Part shown: positions 17,646 to 28,040 of the stretch, in pieces | Layout: every line of letters begins with the position of its first letter | How positions within the stretch are numbered: the stretch's first letter is position 1 | Assembly: GCA_027489535.1 (NCBI GenBank) | Contig: JAIXZO010000015.1 | Span: forward strand, 62,001 to 126,000 | DNA: 64,000 nucleotides | Origin: Hyphomicrobiales bacterium | Lineage (GTDB): Bacteria > Pseudomonadota > Alphaproteobacteria > Rhizobiales > Beijerinckiaceae | Direction: 5' to 3' | Translations under genes and position numbers: made by a program | The notes under the pieces: generated by a model | The model's input: the letters and a program-made list of their open reading frames with translations, nothing else | What the model was told of the DNA's origin: nothing | Databases searched by the model: none

Positions 17646-19244
17646 TCAAAACCCCGCCGCGCCGCCGTCCGCCCGGGGATCATGGTCCGCCGCCACCGAG
17701 CCGTTGCGCGCGTCGCGCACGAGAATGCCCGCATGGCCCGCGGCACTGACGTAGGGCTTGCCGAAGCTCTCGACGACGTGGCCGGCGCGTTCCAATGAGC
17801 GGATCAGGTCGGGGTCGAAGCGATCCTCGTATTTCAGCGTCGCCTTGTCCGCGCCCCAGGCCAAGGTCAGCGCGAAGCGGGGCAGATCGAGCGCCGCGGT
17901 GATCGGAACGCCGTGCATCGCGTGCCGCACGAAGGTCTGCGCGCTGATCTGCGGCTGCGGGTCGCCGCCCATCGTGCCGTAGGACATGATCCGCCCGTCG
18001 TCGAACGCGGCGAGCGGGGTGTTGAGCGTGTGGAACGGACGACGGCCGGGCTGCAGGGGGTTCTTCGATTTGGGATCGAGCGAGAAGGCCCGCCCGCGAT
18101 TTTGCAGGAGGATGCCGGTGCGCGGCAGCACCACGCCGGAGCCGTACTCCCAGAACAGGGACTGGATGTAGGAGACGGAATTTCCCTTGTCGTCGATGCA
18201 GCCCATCCAGATCGTGTCGCCGTCGCCCATCGGCGGCAGCGGGAACGGGGCGGCCGTTTTGGCGGAGATCATCGCCGCCTCGCTCATCAGGCTTTCGCCT
18301 TCGAGGAAGCTCTGGGGATCGTGAACGACATGATCGTGATCGGTGACGACCGCATCACGGATGCGCCAAGCGCGCTTCGCCGCTTCGACGAGGCCGTGGA
18401 TGTGGTCGAAGCTCTCCGGCTCCTTGTCGCCGAGCCGCGAATAGATGCCGAGCATCAGCAATTGCGCGAGGCCCTGCGACGGCGGCGGCTGGTTGTAGAG
18501 CGTCGCGCCGGGAACCTTCAGCGACAGCGGCGTGCGCCAATGCGGGCGATAGGCCTTGAGGTCGGCGCGGGTGACGGCAAGTCGGTAATCGTCGAAGTCC
18601 GCCGCAATCTCGTGCGCGACGTCGCCCCGGTAGAAGTCGTCGACGCCGACATGGGCGAGCCGTTCGAGCGTGCCCGCAAGTGCGGGGAACGTGCGGATCT
18701 CGCCGGCGGCGTAGCGTGCGCCGTCGCGCATGAAGGCCTTCGCGAAACCTGGCGCGGAGAGGCAGCCGGCTTCGTCCTTCAACGTGTAGCCGCCCTCACC
18801 CGCGCTGGTCGGCACGCCGTCGCGCGCGAAGCGGATCGCATCTGCCAGCAGATCGCGCAGCGGGATCTTCCCGCCCATCGCGGCGGCGAGTTCGAGCGCC
18901 TGAGACCATCCGCCGACGGCGCCCGGAACGGTCAGCGCTGCATCCGCACCGCGCGAGGGGATCGTCTCGTGTCCCGCGCGGCGGTAGCGCTCGATCGTGG
19001 CGAGCGCGCCGGCCGGGCCCGCGGCCTCGAGGGCGCGTACCTTGCCGTTCGCCTCGCGGATCAGCCAGAACCCGTCGCCGCCGATGCCGTTCATGTGCGG
19101 ATAGACTACGGCGACGGTGGCCGCCATCGCCACCATCGCCTCGACCGCGTTGCCGCCCATGATCATGACGTTGCGGCCCGTCTCGGCCGCGAGCATGTGC
19201 GGCGCGGCGGCGGCGGCGCGGCTGAAGACCGGGGTATCCTTCAT
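17646..19244 (-). CDS. Gamma-glutamyltranspeptidase family protein
   Basis: A 532-aa Ntn-hydrolase of the GGT family. The N-terminal part carries GGNAVEAMVAMAATVAVVYPHMNGIGGDGFW (about 30-60, two adjoining family motifs). The processing and nucleophile residue is probably Thr344 in GDTIWM, followed by the NSVSYIQSLFWEYGSG segment. Known members cleave gamma-glutamyl amides after self-cleavage into two chains. No signal peptide is seen, unlike periplasmic GGT, so it is probably cytoplasmic and may act on another amide. It lies 53 nt upstream of the amidase gene on the same strand. Confidence 0.87.
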   Translation of the reverse strand: MKDTPVFSRAAAAAPHMLAAETGRNVMIMGGNAVEAMVAMAATVAVVYPHMNGIGGDGFWLIREANGKVRALEAAGPAGALATIERYRRAGHETIPSRGADAALTVPGAVGGWSQALELAAAMGGKIPLRDLLADAIRFARDGVPTSAGEGGYTLKDEAGCLSAPGFAKAFMRDGARYAAGEIRTFPALAGTLERLAHVGVDDFYRGDVAHEIAADFDDYRLAVTRADLKAYRPHWRTPLSLKVPGATLYNQPPPSQGLAQLLMLGIYSRLGDKEPESFDHIHGLVEAAKRAWRIRDAVVTDHDHVVHDPQSFLEGESLMSEAAMISAKTAAPFPLPPMGDGDTIWMGCIDDKGNSVSYIQSLFWEYGSGVVLPRTGILLQNRGRAFSLDPKSKNPLQPGRRPFHTLNTPLAAFDDGRIMSYGTMGGDPQPQISAQTFVRHAMHGVPITAALDLPRFALTLAWGADKATLKYEDRFDPDLIRSLERAGHVVESFGKPYVSAAGHAGILVRDARNGSVAADHDPRADGGAAGF

Positions 19245-19363
19245 GGAGCGGAGACTTTCACGGGGAGAGGGACGGAAGGCGATGCGGCTGCAGGGCGGTT
19301 GATTCTTGCGCGACCGGCGCGGCCGTTATACTCCATCGGGACCGCCCGAAGGAGTGATCGCCG

Positions 19364-19600
19364 GTGAGCCGCCCGAAGCGTTTCAATACGAAGAACTTCT
19401 GGACCCTCGTGAGCCTCGCGATTCTCGTGGGCACGGAGATCATCGGCGTCGCGCTGGCCGCGGGCTGGGCGATCGCGGGCCTCATGCAGTTCGGCGATAC
19501 CGTCGCCTATATCCTGATGGGGGGCTTCGCGATGGTGGGGGCCTACGCCTTGCTGGCCTTCATGCGGAAGGCGATCGAAGTGGAACCCCTCCGCGGCTGA
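19364..19600 (+). CDS. Small two-span membrane protein
   Basis: A 78-aa protein with two clear hydrophobic segments (about 12-38 and 44-67) and charged ends. The GTG start at 19364 has AAGGAG 9 nt upstream. I do not recognise a family. It is divergent from the GGT-like gene and converges with the DUF1850 gene, with a 2-nt gap between stops, so it is probably a single-gene transcript. Codon use and GC bias fit the neighbours. Confidence 0.7.
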   Translation: MSRPKRFNTKNFWTLVSLAILVGTEIIGVALAAGWAIAGLMQFGDTVAYILMGGFAMVGAYALLAFMRKAIEVEPLRG

Positions 19601-19602
19601 CG

Positions 19603-19977
19603 TCACTCGGCGCATCCCGCGAGCGTGACGGGATCCGCATCGGCCGGGATCAGGGCATCGAAGGCGCGGCACGTTCCCGCCGTACACAGCGACCAATCCG
19701 CCGTCGCGCCCGACCGTCGCAACACCACCTCCGTCACCACAGGAACATTCGGTCGCCAGCGCCAGAATCCGCCCTCGAGCCTTGCACCGGGCGGCGGCTC
19801 CATGCCCGCACCGTGACCGGCCACGCGAGCCTCGGTCAGCACGAGGCCCTGCGGGCCTATGCGCCAATCCTCTTCCCACTGCGTTTTTTCGACCGAATGC
19901 GTCCAGACGAGCGAAAAGGCGACGACGCCGGCAAGCTTGGCCGCGACGCTCCCGCCGACGATCAGGCAAAGCGCCAC
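19603..19977 (-). CDS. DUF1850 domain-containing protein
   Basis: A 124-aa protein with an N-terminal hydrophobic segment (about 3-22), then FSLVWTHSVEKTQWEEDWRI, the conserved core of DUF1850. DUF1850 genes occur beside TAXI-type TRAP transporters, and here the gene starts 1 nt after the permease stop. It is probably a membrane-anchored or exported accessory of that transporter; its activity is not known. No independent ribosome site is obvious, which suits translational coupling. Confidence 0.82.
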   Translation of the reverse strand: MALCLIVGGSVAAKLAGVVAFSLVWTHSVEKTQWEEDWRIGPQGLVLTEARVAGHGAGMEPPPGARLEGGFWRWRPNVPVVTEVVLRRSGATADWSLCTAGTCRAFDALIPADADPVTLAGCAE

Positions 19978-19978
19978 C

Positions 19979-22282
19979 TCAGGCCGCGAGGCCGGGCTTC
20001 GGGGCGGAACGCATCATGAGATAAACGACAAGCGCCCCGAGCACGTAGCCCGCGATGTCGGCCCACCAATCCGGGACGACGAGCAAAACGGCCGCCGCGG
20101 TCGCCAGCAGGCGCGCCCAGACAGGCCACGGCCTACGCCAATGCCCCACGGCGGCGATGCCCCACAGGCCCACGGCGGCGGTGGCCTTGCAGCACACCCA
20201 GACCACGGCTCCGATATAGGCGATTCCGGTCAGGCCCTTCACCGGCTGCAACATCAATTCCGGGTCATAAACGGCCATATAGGGCACGATGAAGCCCGGC
20301 AGCGCGATCATCACGGCCGCGAAGCCGATCTTCATCCCGCTTTCCTTCGCCATCGGCGCGGCGGCGAAGGCCGCCAAGGCCACCGGCGGCGTGAGGTCGG
20401 CCATGATGCCGAAATAGAAGACGAACATGTGGCTGACGATCAGCGGCACGTCGAGCTTCAGCAGGATGGGCGCGGCGAGCGACGACGTGATGATGTAATT
20501 CGGGATCGTCGGGATCCCCATGCCGAGGATGAGGCTGAAGATCATCGTCAGAACGAGGGCGAGGAAGATGCTGTCCTTGCCGATGCCGACCAGCCAATTG
20601 CCGAAAATCGAGCCGACGCCCGTCAGCGTCATCGTGCCGATCACGATGCCTACCAACGCGCAGGCGAGCCCGACGGGCAACGCCTGACGCGATCCGTCGG
20701 CCAAGGCCTCCACACAACTGTGGAGCATTTCTCGTCCGCTCTTTCGGGGAGTGTTGACGACGACCAGCACGGCCACCACGGCCAGCACGGCCGCGACGCT
20801 GATGGTCAGCGACCAAGCGGTGAGAACCGCAAATCCGACCCAGAACGCGAGGCGGATCGCGGGCTTCGACAGGCCGACGGCGAAGGCGGTACCGAGCATC
20901 ATCGCGACGGTCAGCGCGAGGCCCACGGCCCCCGCGAACAGCGGCGTGTAGCCGCCGAACAGCAACACCACGAGGACGAGCAGCGGCGCGACGAGATACC
21001 ATTTCTCGCGCAGCACCTTGCGCCCGCTCGGCAACTGATCGGCCGGGAGACCGATCAGTCCCTTGCGGCCCGCCTCCAGATGCACGGCCCAATAACATGC
21101 GCCGAAATAAAGCAATGCAGGGATGATCGCGGCTTGAACGATGTCGGAATACGGCACGTCGATCGTCTCGGCCATGATGAAGGCGACTGCGCCCATCACC
21201 GGCGGCATGATCTGTCCGCCCATCGACGACGTGGCTTCGACGCCGCCCGCGAAGGCGGACGAGAAGCCGGAGCGCTTCATCAAGGGAATGGTGAACTGGC
21301 CCGAGGCCACGACGTTGGCGACGCCGGAACCCGACACCGTGCCCATCAGGGCCGAGGAGGCCACGCAGACCTTGCCGGGGCCGCCCTGCTTGCCGCCGAA
21401 CACGGCCATCGACAGGTCGTTGAAGAAATCGATGACGCCCGCGCGCTCCATGAACGCGCCGAAGAGGATGAAGAGGAAGATGAAGGTCGCGGAAACCGCC
21501 GTGGGCGTCGCGTAGATGCCCTCGGTGCCGAAGGCCATGTGCTCGATGACCTGTTCGAGGTCGTAGCCGCGATGGTTGAACGGGGCGGGAAGGTAATTGC
21601 CGAAGAGCGTGTAGGCCAGGAACGTGCCCGCGACGAGCGGCAGGGCGATGCCGAGATACATCCAGCACGCGATGAAGAGCAGCACCAAGGCCGTGATGCC
21701 CACGACGAAATCTGCGCCGGTCAATTCTCCCGCCCGGTTCACGAGGTCGTTGTAGAAGAACCAGTGATAGAGGCCCACGGCGAAGCCGGCGAGGCCGAGG
21801 GCCCAGCCGAGACCCTTCAGGGGAGCGTTCGGGGCATTGTGGTTCGCGTAGAGCGCCGCGGCGACCAGCACGAGAAAGCCGACATGGAGCGTGCGGAGCA
21901 CCTGACTCGGGAGGCCGCCGCCGAAACGATCCATGATGACCACCGCCGTCGCGAGCGGCACGACGGCCACGAGACCGTACAGCAGCGGCGTGCCGCGTGC
22001 CGTGTCGTAGACCACCTTGGCCACTCCGACGCCCACCGCGATGTTCATCAGCAGCAGAATGTCGATGCCGGGCAGGAAATCCTTGTCGAGAGGGATGCCG
22101 AAGGCCGTGACGATCTGGAAGGATCCGAATGCCACCGCGATCCAGAACAGCAATCGCCCTGCGAGCCCGTCTCCGAAGCCTGCCGGAAGCCCGTGCTCCG
22201 GATCGATTGAGGCGGAGACCACCGGGATCGGGCCGGCTTGCCCGGCGTGATCGATGCGGACGGGAGAGGTCGGGGTGGTCAT
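19979..22282 (-). CDS. TRAP transporter fused permease (DctQM-like), TAXI system
   Basis: A 767-aa integral membrane protein that fuses the small (4-span) and large (12-span) TRAP subunits. Diagnostic stretches include FIFLFILFGAFMERAGVIDFF, GTVSGSGVANVVASGQFTIP and SMGGQIMPPVMGAVAF in the transport domain and MGIPTIPNYI later. It uses an ion gradient, not ATP. Genes run binding protein, permease, DUF1850 on the minus strand. TAXI systems import organic acids such as glutamate or 2-oxoglutarate in the few studied cases; the substrate here is unknown. The C-terminal extension after about residue 690 adds further hydrophobic spans. Confidence 0.92.
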   Translation of the reverse strand: MTTPTSPVRIDHAGQAGPIPVVSASIDPEHGLPAGFGDGLAGRLLFWIAVAFGSFQIVTAFGIPLDKDFLPGIDILLLMNIAVGVGVAKVVYDTARGTPLLYGLVAVVPLATAVVIMDRFGGGLPSQVLRTLHVGFLVLVAAALYANHNAPNAPLKGLGWALGLAGFAVGLYHWFFYNDLVNRAGELTGADFVVGITALVLLFIACWMYLGIALPLVAGTFLAYTLFGNYLPAPFNHRGYDLEQVIEHMAFGTEGIYATPTAVSATFIFLFILFGAFMERAGVIDFFNDLSMAVFGGKQGGPGKVCVASSALMGTVSGSGVANVVASGQFTIPLMKRSGFSSAFAGGVEATSSMGGQIMPPVMGAVAFIMAETIDVPYSDIVQAAIIPALLYFGACYWAVHLEAGRKGLIGLPADQLPSGRKVLREKWYLVAPLLVLVVLLFGGYTPLFAGAVGLALTVAMMLGTAFAVGLSKPAIRLAFWVGFAVLTAWSLTISVAAVLAVVAVLVVVNTPRKSGREMLHSCVEALADGSRQALPVGLACALVGIVIGTMTLTGVGSIFGNWLVGIGKDSIFLALVLTMIFSLILGMGIPTIPNYIITSSLAAPILLKLDVPLIVSHMFVFYFGIMADLTPPVALAAFAAAPMAKESGMKIGFAAVMIALPGFIVPYMAVYDPELMLQPVKGLTGIAYIGAVVWVCCKATAAVGLWGIAAVGHWRRPWPVWARLLATAAAVLLVVPDWWADIAGYVLGALVVYLMMRSAPKPGLAA

Positions 22283-22301
22283 GGGGTCATCCGAAGCGTA
22301 A

Positions 22302-22327
22302 GAGGCCGGCCCTCACGGGCCGGCCTC
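22302..22327 (-). promoter_or_regulatory. Strong intercistronic hairpin after the TAXI binding-protein gene
   Basis: An 11-bp perfect stem (GAGGCCGGCCC with GGGCCGGCCTC) around a 4-nt loop lies in the 66-nt gap between the binding-protein stop and the permease start. No T-tract follows on the minus strand. It probably stabilises the upstream message or partly attenuates transcription. Confidence 0.55.
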
Positions 22328-22348
22328 GGAGAAGGGTCGAAGGATCGC

Positions 22349-23299
<951 letters not shown>

Positions 23300-23514
23300 T
23301 CCGTTTCTCCCTGAGCTGGTGCGGGCCTTCGACCGGGCCCGTCCTTTGCAGTCAATCTAGCATCTGCGGACGGAAATGTTGCAAGGATCGGTCGCGACAA
23401 GGCCACGTTCACGCTTTGCCGCGCATTGGCATCGGTGCCTGCGTCCTGTATCGGATGGCGGCCCCGCGCTGTCGCGCCGGGATTTCGGAACGGATCTCGG
23501 AGCACGGAACGCCC

Positions 23515-25098
23515 ATGAGCCTCGATCGCCGGACATTCCTCCAACTCGCGCTCGCGATGCAGGCCGCCGGAGCCGCCGGCATCGGCACGGCACGGGCACA
23601 GACGGCCGCGGTCTCGCTCCAGTTCGGTCCCGCGGAGCCGTTCGATTTCGAGGCCCTGAAGCGCATGGCTCGCGAACGCGCCGCCAAGGCCTATGTCTCG
23701 CCGCCGCGCCCGAACCCCGACGTCGTTTCGAAGATCGATTACGACGCCCACGGCAAGCTGCGTTACCGGCAAGACGCGGCCTTGTGGGGCAACGGCGGCG
23801 GCGCCTACCCGATCACGTTCCAGCATGTCGGCATGTTCTTCCCCAAAACCGTGAAGATGCACGCGGTGGAAGGCGGCCGTGCCCGGGAAATCCTTTACGA
23901 TCCGAAAGCGTTCATGGGCGGCCCGGACCATGTGGCCGCCAAACTTCCGGCCCAGCCCTCAGCTTTCGCCGGGTTCTGGGTGCAAGAGAGCCGCAACGGG
24001 CCGGATTGGAAGAAGCTCGAGCCTTGGGCCACGTTCCTGGGCGCGTCCTATTTCCGCGCAGTCGGCGAACTCGGGCAGGTAGGGCTTTCCGCCCGCGGCA
24101 TCGCACTCGCGCCGGGCACCGGCACGCCCGAGGAATTCCCCGATTTCGTCTCGTTCTGGTTCGAGCCCGCGGCGAAGGACGACGAACCCGTCACCGTCCA
24201 CGCCCTGCTGGACGGTCCCAGCATCACCGGCGCCTATCGCTTCCGCATGAAGCGCGACAAGGGCGTGCTGATGGACGTGGAGACGGCGCTGTTCCTGCGC
24301 AAGTCCGTCGACCGCTTCGGCATCGCGCCGCTGACCTCGATGTTCTGGTACTCGGAAACCGTGAAGCCGCAGGGCATCGACTGGCGCCCGGAAGTGCATG
24401 ATTCCGACGGCCTCGCGATGTGGACCGGCACCGGCGAGCATATCTGGCGGCCGTTGAACAACCCGAACCGCGTGATGGTGTCGAGCTTCGCGGACGTGTC
24501 GCCGCGCGGTTTCGGCCTGTCGCAGCGCGATCGCAGCGTCGAGAACTATCTCGACGGCGTGCGCTATCATGACCGTCCGTCCGCATGGATCGAGCCCCTC
24601 GGCGATTGGGGCCGCGGCGCGGTCCAGCTCACCGAGCTGCCCACCGACGACGAGATCCACGACAACGTCGTCGCCATGTGGGTGCCGGCGGAACCGGCGA
24701 CCGCGGGCAAGACCTACGATCTGAAATACCGCATCCACTGGTATGCGGACGAGCCTTTCCCCTCGACTCTGGCGCGCGTCGTCGCCACGCGCATCGGCCG
24801 CGGCGGACAGCCGGGACATCCCCGCCCGGCGGGCGTGCGTAAATTCGCGGTCGAGTTCAGGGGCAAGCAACTCGCCTCGCTGCCGAAGGGCGTGCTGCCG
24901 GAAGCCGTCATCACCGTATCGCGCGGCAAGGTCGGCCTGTTTATGACCGAGGCGGTTCCCAACGACGTCCCCGGCCAATGGCGCGCGACGTTCGACCTCG
25001 CCGTCGAGGGCAATGAACCGGTCGAAATGCGTTGCTATCTTCGCCTCAAGAACGAGGTATTGAGCGAGACGTGGCTGTATCAGTACCACCCGTTCTGA
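23515..25098 (+). CDS. Tat-exported glucan biosynthesis protein (OpgD/OpgG family), copy 1
   Basis: A 527-aa periplasmic protein of the MdoG/OpgG family that shapes or releases osmoregulated periplasmic glucans. The N-terminus has a twin-arginine signal (SLDRRTFLQ, residues 2-10, then a hydrophobic stretch ending in ARAQ near residue 28), as in OpgD. Family hallmarks include FLGASYFRAVGELGQVGLSARG, GIAPLTSMFWYSE and HDSDGLAMWTGTGEHIWRPL. I chose the ATG at 23515 because the Tat motif begins there. No opgH partner is in the window. A paralogue of nearly equal length lies at 34184-35761. Confidence 0.9.
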   Translation: MSLDRRTFLQLALAMQAAGAAGIGTARAQTAAVSLQFGPAEPFDFEALKRMARERAAKAYVSPPRPNPDVVSKIDYDAHGKLRYRQDAALWGNGGGAYPITFQHVGMFFPKTVKMHAVEGGRAREILYDPKAFMGGPDHVAAKLPAQPSAFAGFWVQESRNGPDWKKLEPWATFLGASYFRAVGELGQVGLSARGIALAPGTGTPEEFPDFVSFWFEPAAKDDEPVTVHALLDGPSITGAYRFRMKRDKGVLMDVETALFLRKSVDRFGIAPLTSMFWYSETVKPQGIDWRPEVHDSDGLAMWTGTGEHIWRPLNNPNRVMVSSFADVSPRGFGLSQRDRSVENYLDGVRYHDRPSAWIEPLGDWGRGAVQLTELPTDDEIHDNVVAMWVPAEPATAGKTYDLKYRIHWYADEPFPSTLARVVATRIGRGGQPGHPRPAGVRKFAVEFRGKQLASLPKGVLPEAVITVSRGKVGLFMTEAVPNDVPGQWRATFDLAVEGNEPVEMRCYLRLKNEVLSETWLYQYHPF

Positions 25099-25153
25099 GC
25101 GCTCTTCGCGAGGCGACCCCACGCGGACGGAGTTCTGCGCAGGATCGTCGTTG

Positions 25154-25168
25154 TGTAATATTGTTGCA
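25154..25168 (+). promoter_or_regulatory. Candidate metal-regulator (Zur-like) operator and -10 element
   Basis: An AT-rich imperfect palindrome, TGTAATATTGTTGCA, stands out in GC-rich DNA 31 nt upstream of the zinc-type operon. It contains TAATAT, usable as a -10 hexamer; the -35 match (TTCTGC, 17 nt upstream) is poor. Fur-family Zur sites have similar TGTAATA-like half-sites, so zinc repression is plausible but unproven. Confidence 0.35.
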
Positions 25169-25198
25169 TTCCCCTTGGCCTCGTCCCGGAGGGGGCGT

Positions 25199-25351
25199 AT
25201 GAAAGCTGCGATGGAACACAGGCACGCTCACGCCCGGCCCGGCGAAGTCGGCTTTTCGATCCTGCGGATGTCCGCGGGCGGAAGACTTGCGGGCGCGGCG
25301 CTGGTTTCGGCCGCGCTGTGGAGCGTCGTGCTGTGGGCGATGGCGTCATGA
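25199..25351 (+). CDS. Small His-containing single-span membrane peptide at the head of the zinc operon
   Basis: A 50-aa ORF whose ATG at 25199 has a GGAGGG ribosome site. The N-terminal part contains EHRHAHARP, a possible metal-binding patch; the C-terminal third is one hydrophobic span. Its stop overlaps the start of the zinc ABC ATPase by 4 nt (ATGA), which suggests coupled expression. I recognise no family. It might be a small regulator or accessory of the transporter; it could also be only a leader ORF. Confidence 0.55.
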   Translation: MKAAMEHRHAHARPGEVGFSILRMSAGGRLAGAALVSAALWSVVLWAMAS

Positions 25352-26085
25352 GGCAAGCGGGCTCGCCCATCCTGCTGGACAACGTGACGCTCGGCTATGA
25401 GCGCCGTCCGGCCGTGCATCACCTGAGCGGCGTCATCGCGTCGGGAAGCCTGACGGCCGTCGTCGGCCCCAACGGCGCAGGCAAATCCACATTGCTTAAG
25501 GGCATCGCGGGCGCGCTTGCTCCGCTGGAAGGCCGCATCGAGACCGCGTCGCGCATCGCATGGCTGCCGCAGGCGGCGGACGTGGACCGCTCGTTCCCGC
25601 TGTCGATCTACGATCTCGTCGCCATGGGCCTTTGGCGGCGTCACGGGCTGCTGGGCGGCATCGGTCGGAAGGATCGCGAGACCATCGCGGAGGCCATCGC
25701 CGCCGTGGGTTTGACCGGCTTCGAAAATCGGCCGATCGGCACCCTCTCCGGCGGTCAGATGCAGCGCGCCTTGTTCGCGCGGCTCTTGCTGCAGGACGCC
25801 TCGGTCATCCTGCTCGACGAACCGCTGACGGCCATCGACGCGAAGACGGCGGCGGATCTGCTCGACCTGGTCCGTCGCTGGCACGCCGAGAAACGCACCG
25901 TCGTCGCGGTGCTGCACGATCTCGATCTCGTGCGCGAGATGTTCCCGCAGACCCTGCTGATCGCCCGCGAAGCCGTGGCGTGGGGCGAAACGCGCGACGT
26001 GCTGACGGCCGAAAATCTGCTGACCGCCCGCCGCATGGCGGAGGCGCATGTCCCCCACGCCGCCGCTTGCCACCGCGCGGCATGA
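25348..26085 (+). CDS. Zinc/manganese-type ABC transporter ATP-binding protein (ZnuC/AztA-like)
   Basis: A 245-aa ABC ATPase. Walker A is GPNGAGKST (40-48), the signature LSGGQMQRAL is near residues 141-150, and Walker B VILLDEPL follows. The sequence WLPQAADVDRSFPLSIYDLVAMG after the Q-loop is typical of the zinc/manganese importer subfamily, closest by eye to AztA/ZnuC. The ATG at 25348 overlaps the preceding small ORF; an in-frame ATG 30 nt earlier is less likely. It would energise the permease encoded 4 nt downstream. Confidence 0.88.
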   Translation: MRQAGSPILLDNVTLGYERRPAVHHLSGVIASGSLTAVVGPNGAGKSTLLKGIAGALAPLEGRIETASRIAWLPQAADVDRSFPLSIYDLVAMGLWRRHGLLGGIGRKDRETIAEAIAAVGLTGFENRPIGTLSGGQMQRALFARLLLQDASVILLDEPLTAIDAKTAADLLDLVRRWHAEKRTVVAVLHDLDLVREMFPQTLLIAREAVAWGETRDVLTAENLLTARRMAEAHVPHAAACHRAA

Positions 26086-26089
26086 GCCG

Positions 26090-26962
26090 ATGGACTTTCA
26101 CGGCCTCCTGATCGCCCCGTTCGCCGATTTCGGCTTCATGCGTCGCGCCCTCGCGGGCGTCGCCGCGCTCTCGCTCGGCGCGGGCCCCATCGGCGTGTTC
26201 CTGATGCTGCGGCGCATGAGCCTCGTCGGCGATGCGATGGCCCACGCCATCCTGCCCGGCGCGGCCGTCGGCTATCTCGTCGCCGGGCTCTCGCTCGGCT
26301 GGATGACGATGGGCGGCCTGTTCGCGGGCTTTGCCGTGGCGCTGCTGTCGGGACTGGTCGCGCGGACCACGGTGTTGAAGGAGGATGCCGCGCTTGCGGC
26401 GTTCTATCTGCTGTCGCTCGCCGGCGGCGTGACGCTCGTTTCATTGAAGGGCTCCAACGTCGATCTGCTGCACGTGCTGTTCGGCTCGGTGCTCGCGCTC
26501 GACGATCCGACCCTCTCCCTGCTCGCCGGCACGGCCACCCTTAGCGTCTTCGTGCTTGCGATCCTCTATCGCCCGCTCGTGCTCGAATGCGTCGATCCCG
26601 GCTATCTGCGCTCCGTCAGCCGCAGCGGCGCGGCGGCGCATCTGGGCTTTCTCGCGCTCGTGGTGATGAACCTCGTCGCCGGCTTCCACGCGCTCGGGAC
26701 CCTGCTCGCCGTCGGCCTGATGATGCTGCCGGCCGTCGCCGCGCGGTTCTGGACCGAGAGCATCGGCGGCATGATCGGCTACGCGACGGTGTTCGGGCTC
26801 GTTTCCGGCATCGCGGGCATCCTGATCTCGTTTCATGCCGGGCTGCCGACCGGGCCGACCGTGATCCTTGCGGCGGGCGCAGTCTATGCGGCGTCCATGA
26901 TGTTCGGCGCGCATGGGGGCCTCGTGCTGCGATTGCTGCCGCGGCGACATCTCGAAGCGTGA
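26090..26962 (+). CDS. Zinc/manganese-type ABC transporter permease (ZnuB/AztB-like)
   Basis: A 290-aa integral membrane protein of the ABC-3 permease family. Hallmarks are [24 protein letters not shown] (about 40-63, two adjoining motifs) and [19 protein letters not shown] near 205-223. Start ATG at 26090, 4 nt after the ATPase stop. It would import a divalent metal, most likely zinc given the neighbouring COG0523 GTPase. No gene for the periplasmic metal-binding protein (ZnuA/AztC) is in the operon, so that partner must be elsewhere. Confidence 0.88.
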   Translation: MDFHGLLIAPFADFGFMRRALAGVAALSLGAGPIGVFLMLRRMSLVGDAMAHAILPGAAVGYLVAGLSLGWMTMGGLFAGFAVALLSGLVARTTVLKEDAALAAFYLLSLAGGVTLVSLKGSNVDLLHVLFGSVLALDDPTLSLLAGTATLSVFVLAILYRPLVLECVDPGYLRSVSRSGAAAHLGFLALVVMNLVAGFHALGTLLAVGLMMLPAVAARFWTESIGGMIGYATVFGLVSGIAGILISFHAGLPTGPTVILAAGAVYAASMMFGAHGGLVLRLLPRRHLEA

Positions 26963-27077
26963 TCACGAGGCATGCATTTCGCGGGGCCGGCAGAAGCCGA
27001 ACCGATCACGATATAAGACGGCAACCATAGAACCCGGCCGGCCGGATCGCCGATCGATCCCCCGGATGGAGAGACCC

Positions 27078-28040
27078 ATGACCGACAAGATCCCCGTCAC
27101 CGTGCTCACCGGTTATCTCGGCGCCGGCAAGACCACGCTTCTCAACCGCATTCTCACCGAGCCGCACGGCAAGCGTTTCGCCGTCATCGTCAACGAATTC
27201 GGCGAGGTCGGCATCGACAACGATCTCGTCGTCGGCGCGGACGAGGAAGTGTTCGAGATGAACAACGGCTGCATCTGCTGCACCGTTCGCGGCGACCTGA
27301 TCCGCATCATCGACGGGCTGATGAAGCGCAGGGGCAAGTTCGACGCGATCATCGTCGAAACGACAGGCTTGGCCGACCCCGCCCCCGTGGCGCAGACCTT
27401 CTTCGTCGACGAGGACGTTGCGGCCCGCACCAAGCTGGACGCCGTCGTGACGGTCGTGGACGCAAAATGGCTGGGCGAACGTCTGAAGGACGCGCCGGAG
27501 GCCAAGAACCAGATCGCCTTCGCCGACGTCATCATCCTGAACAAGACCGATCTCGTGACCGCGGAAGAACTGGCCGCCGTCGAAGCCAAGATCCGCGCCA
27601 TCAACCCCTATGCCGTGCTTCACCGCACCCAGCGTTCCGCCGTCGCGCTCGACGCCGTGCTCGGCAAGAACGCCTTCGATCTCGACCGCATTCTGGACGT
27701 CGAACCCGACTTCCTCGAATCCGGCCATCATCACCACCATTCCGACGACATCGCCTCGGTGGCGGTGACGGTGCCCGGCGACATCGACCCTGAAAAATTC
27801 ATGCCCTGGATCAACGAGTTCACCCAGGTCGAGGGACCGAACATCCTGCGCTGCAAGGGCATTCTCTCCTTCAAGAACGAACCCAAGCGGTTCGTCTTTC
27901 AAGGCGTGCACATGATCTTGGACGGCGATCTCCAGCGCGAGTGGAATCCCGGCGAGACCCGCCAGTCGAAGATGGTGTTCATCGGACGCGACCTGAAGCG
28001 CGCCGAGATCGAGAAGGCCGTGGAGGCCTGCCGCGCGTGA
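27078..28040 (+). CDS. CobW/COG0523 family GTP-binding metal chaperone
   Basis: A 320-aa G3E-class GTPase. The P-loop is GYLGAGKTT (12-20), the invariant metal motif CICC is at residues 65-68, and NKTD gives guanine specificity. A His-rich stretch ([10 protein letters not shown]) lies near residue 220 before the C-terminal CobW_C domain. Members deliver metal to client proteins; those beside zinc importers are thought to serve zinc allocation during scarcity. ATG at 27078 has GGAGAGA upstream. It lies about 115 nt after the zinc-type permease and its stop overlaps the next gene as GTGA. Confidence 0.9.
   Translation: MTDKIPVTVLTGYLGAGKTTLLNRILTEPHGKRFAVIVNEFGEVGIDNDLVVGADEEVFEMNNGCICCTVRGDLIRIIDGLMKRRGKFDAIIVETTGLADPAPVAQTFFVDEDVAARTKLDAVVTVVDAKWLGERLKDAPEAKNQIAFADVIILNKTDLVTAEELAAVEAKIRAINPYAVLHRTQRSAVALDAVLGKNAFDLDRILDVEPDFLESGHHHHHSDDIASVAVTVPGDIDPEKFMPWINEFTQVEGPNILRCKGILSFKNEPKRFVFQGVHMILDGDLQREWNPGETRQSKMVFIGRDLKRAEIEKAVEACRA

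Noticed and set aside
19859-22210. Plus-strand 783-aa open frame opposite the TRAP permease
   Set aside because: Low-complexity His/Asp/Glu/Arg sequence typical of the complement of hydrophobic codons.
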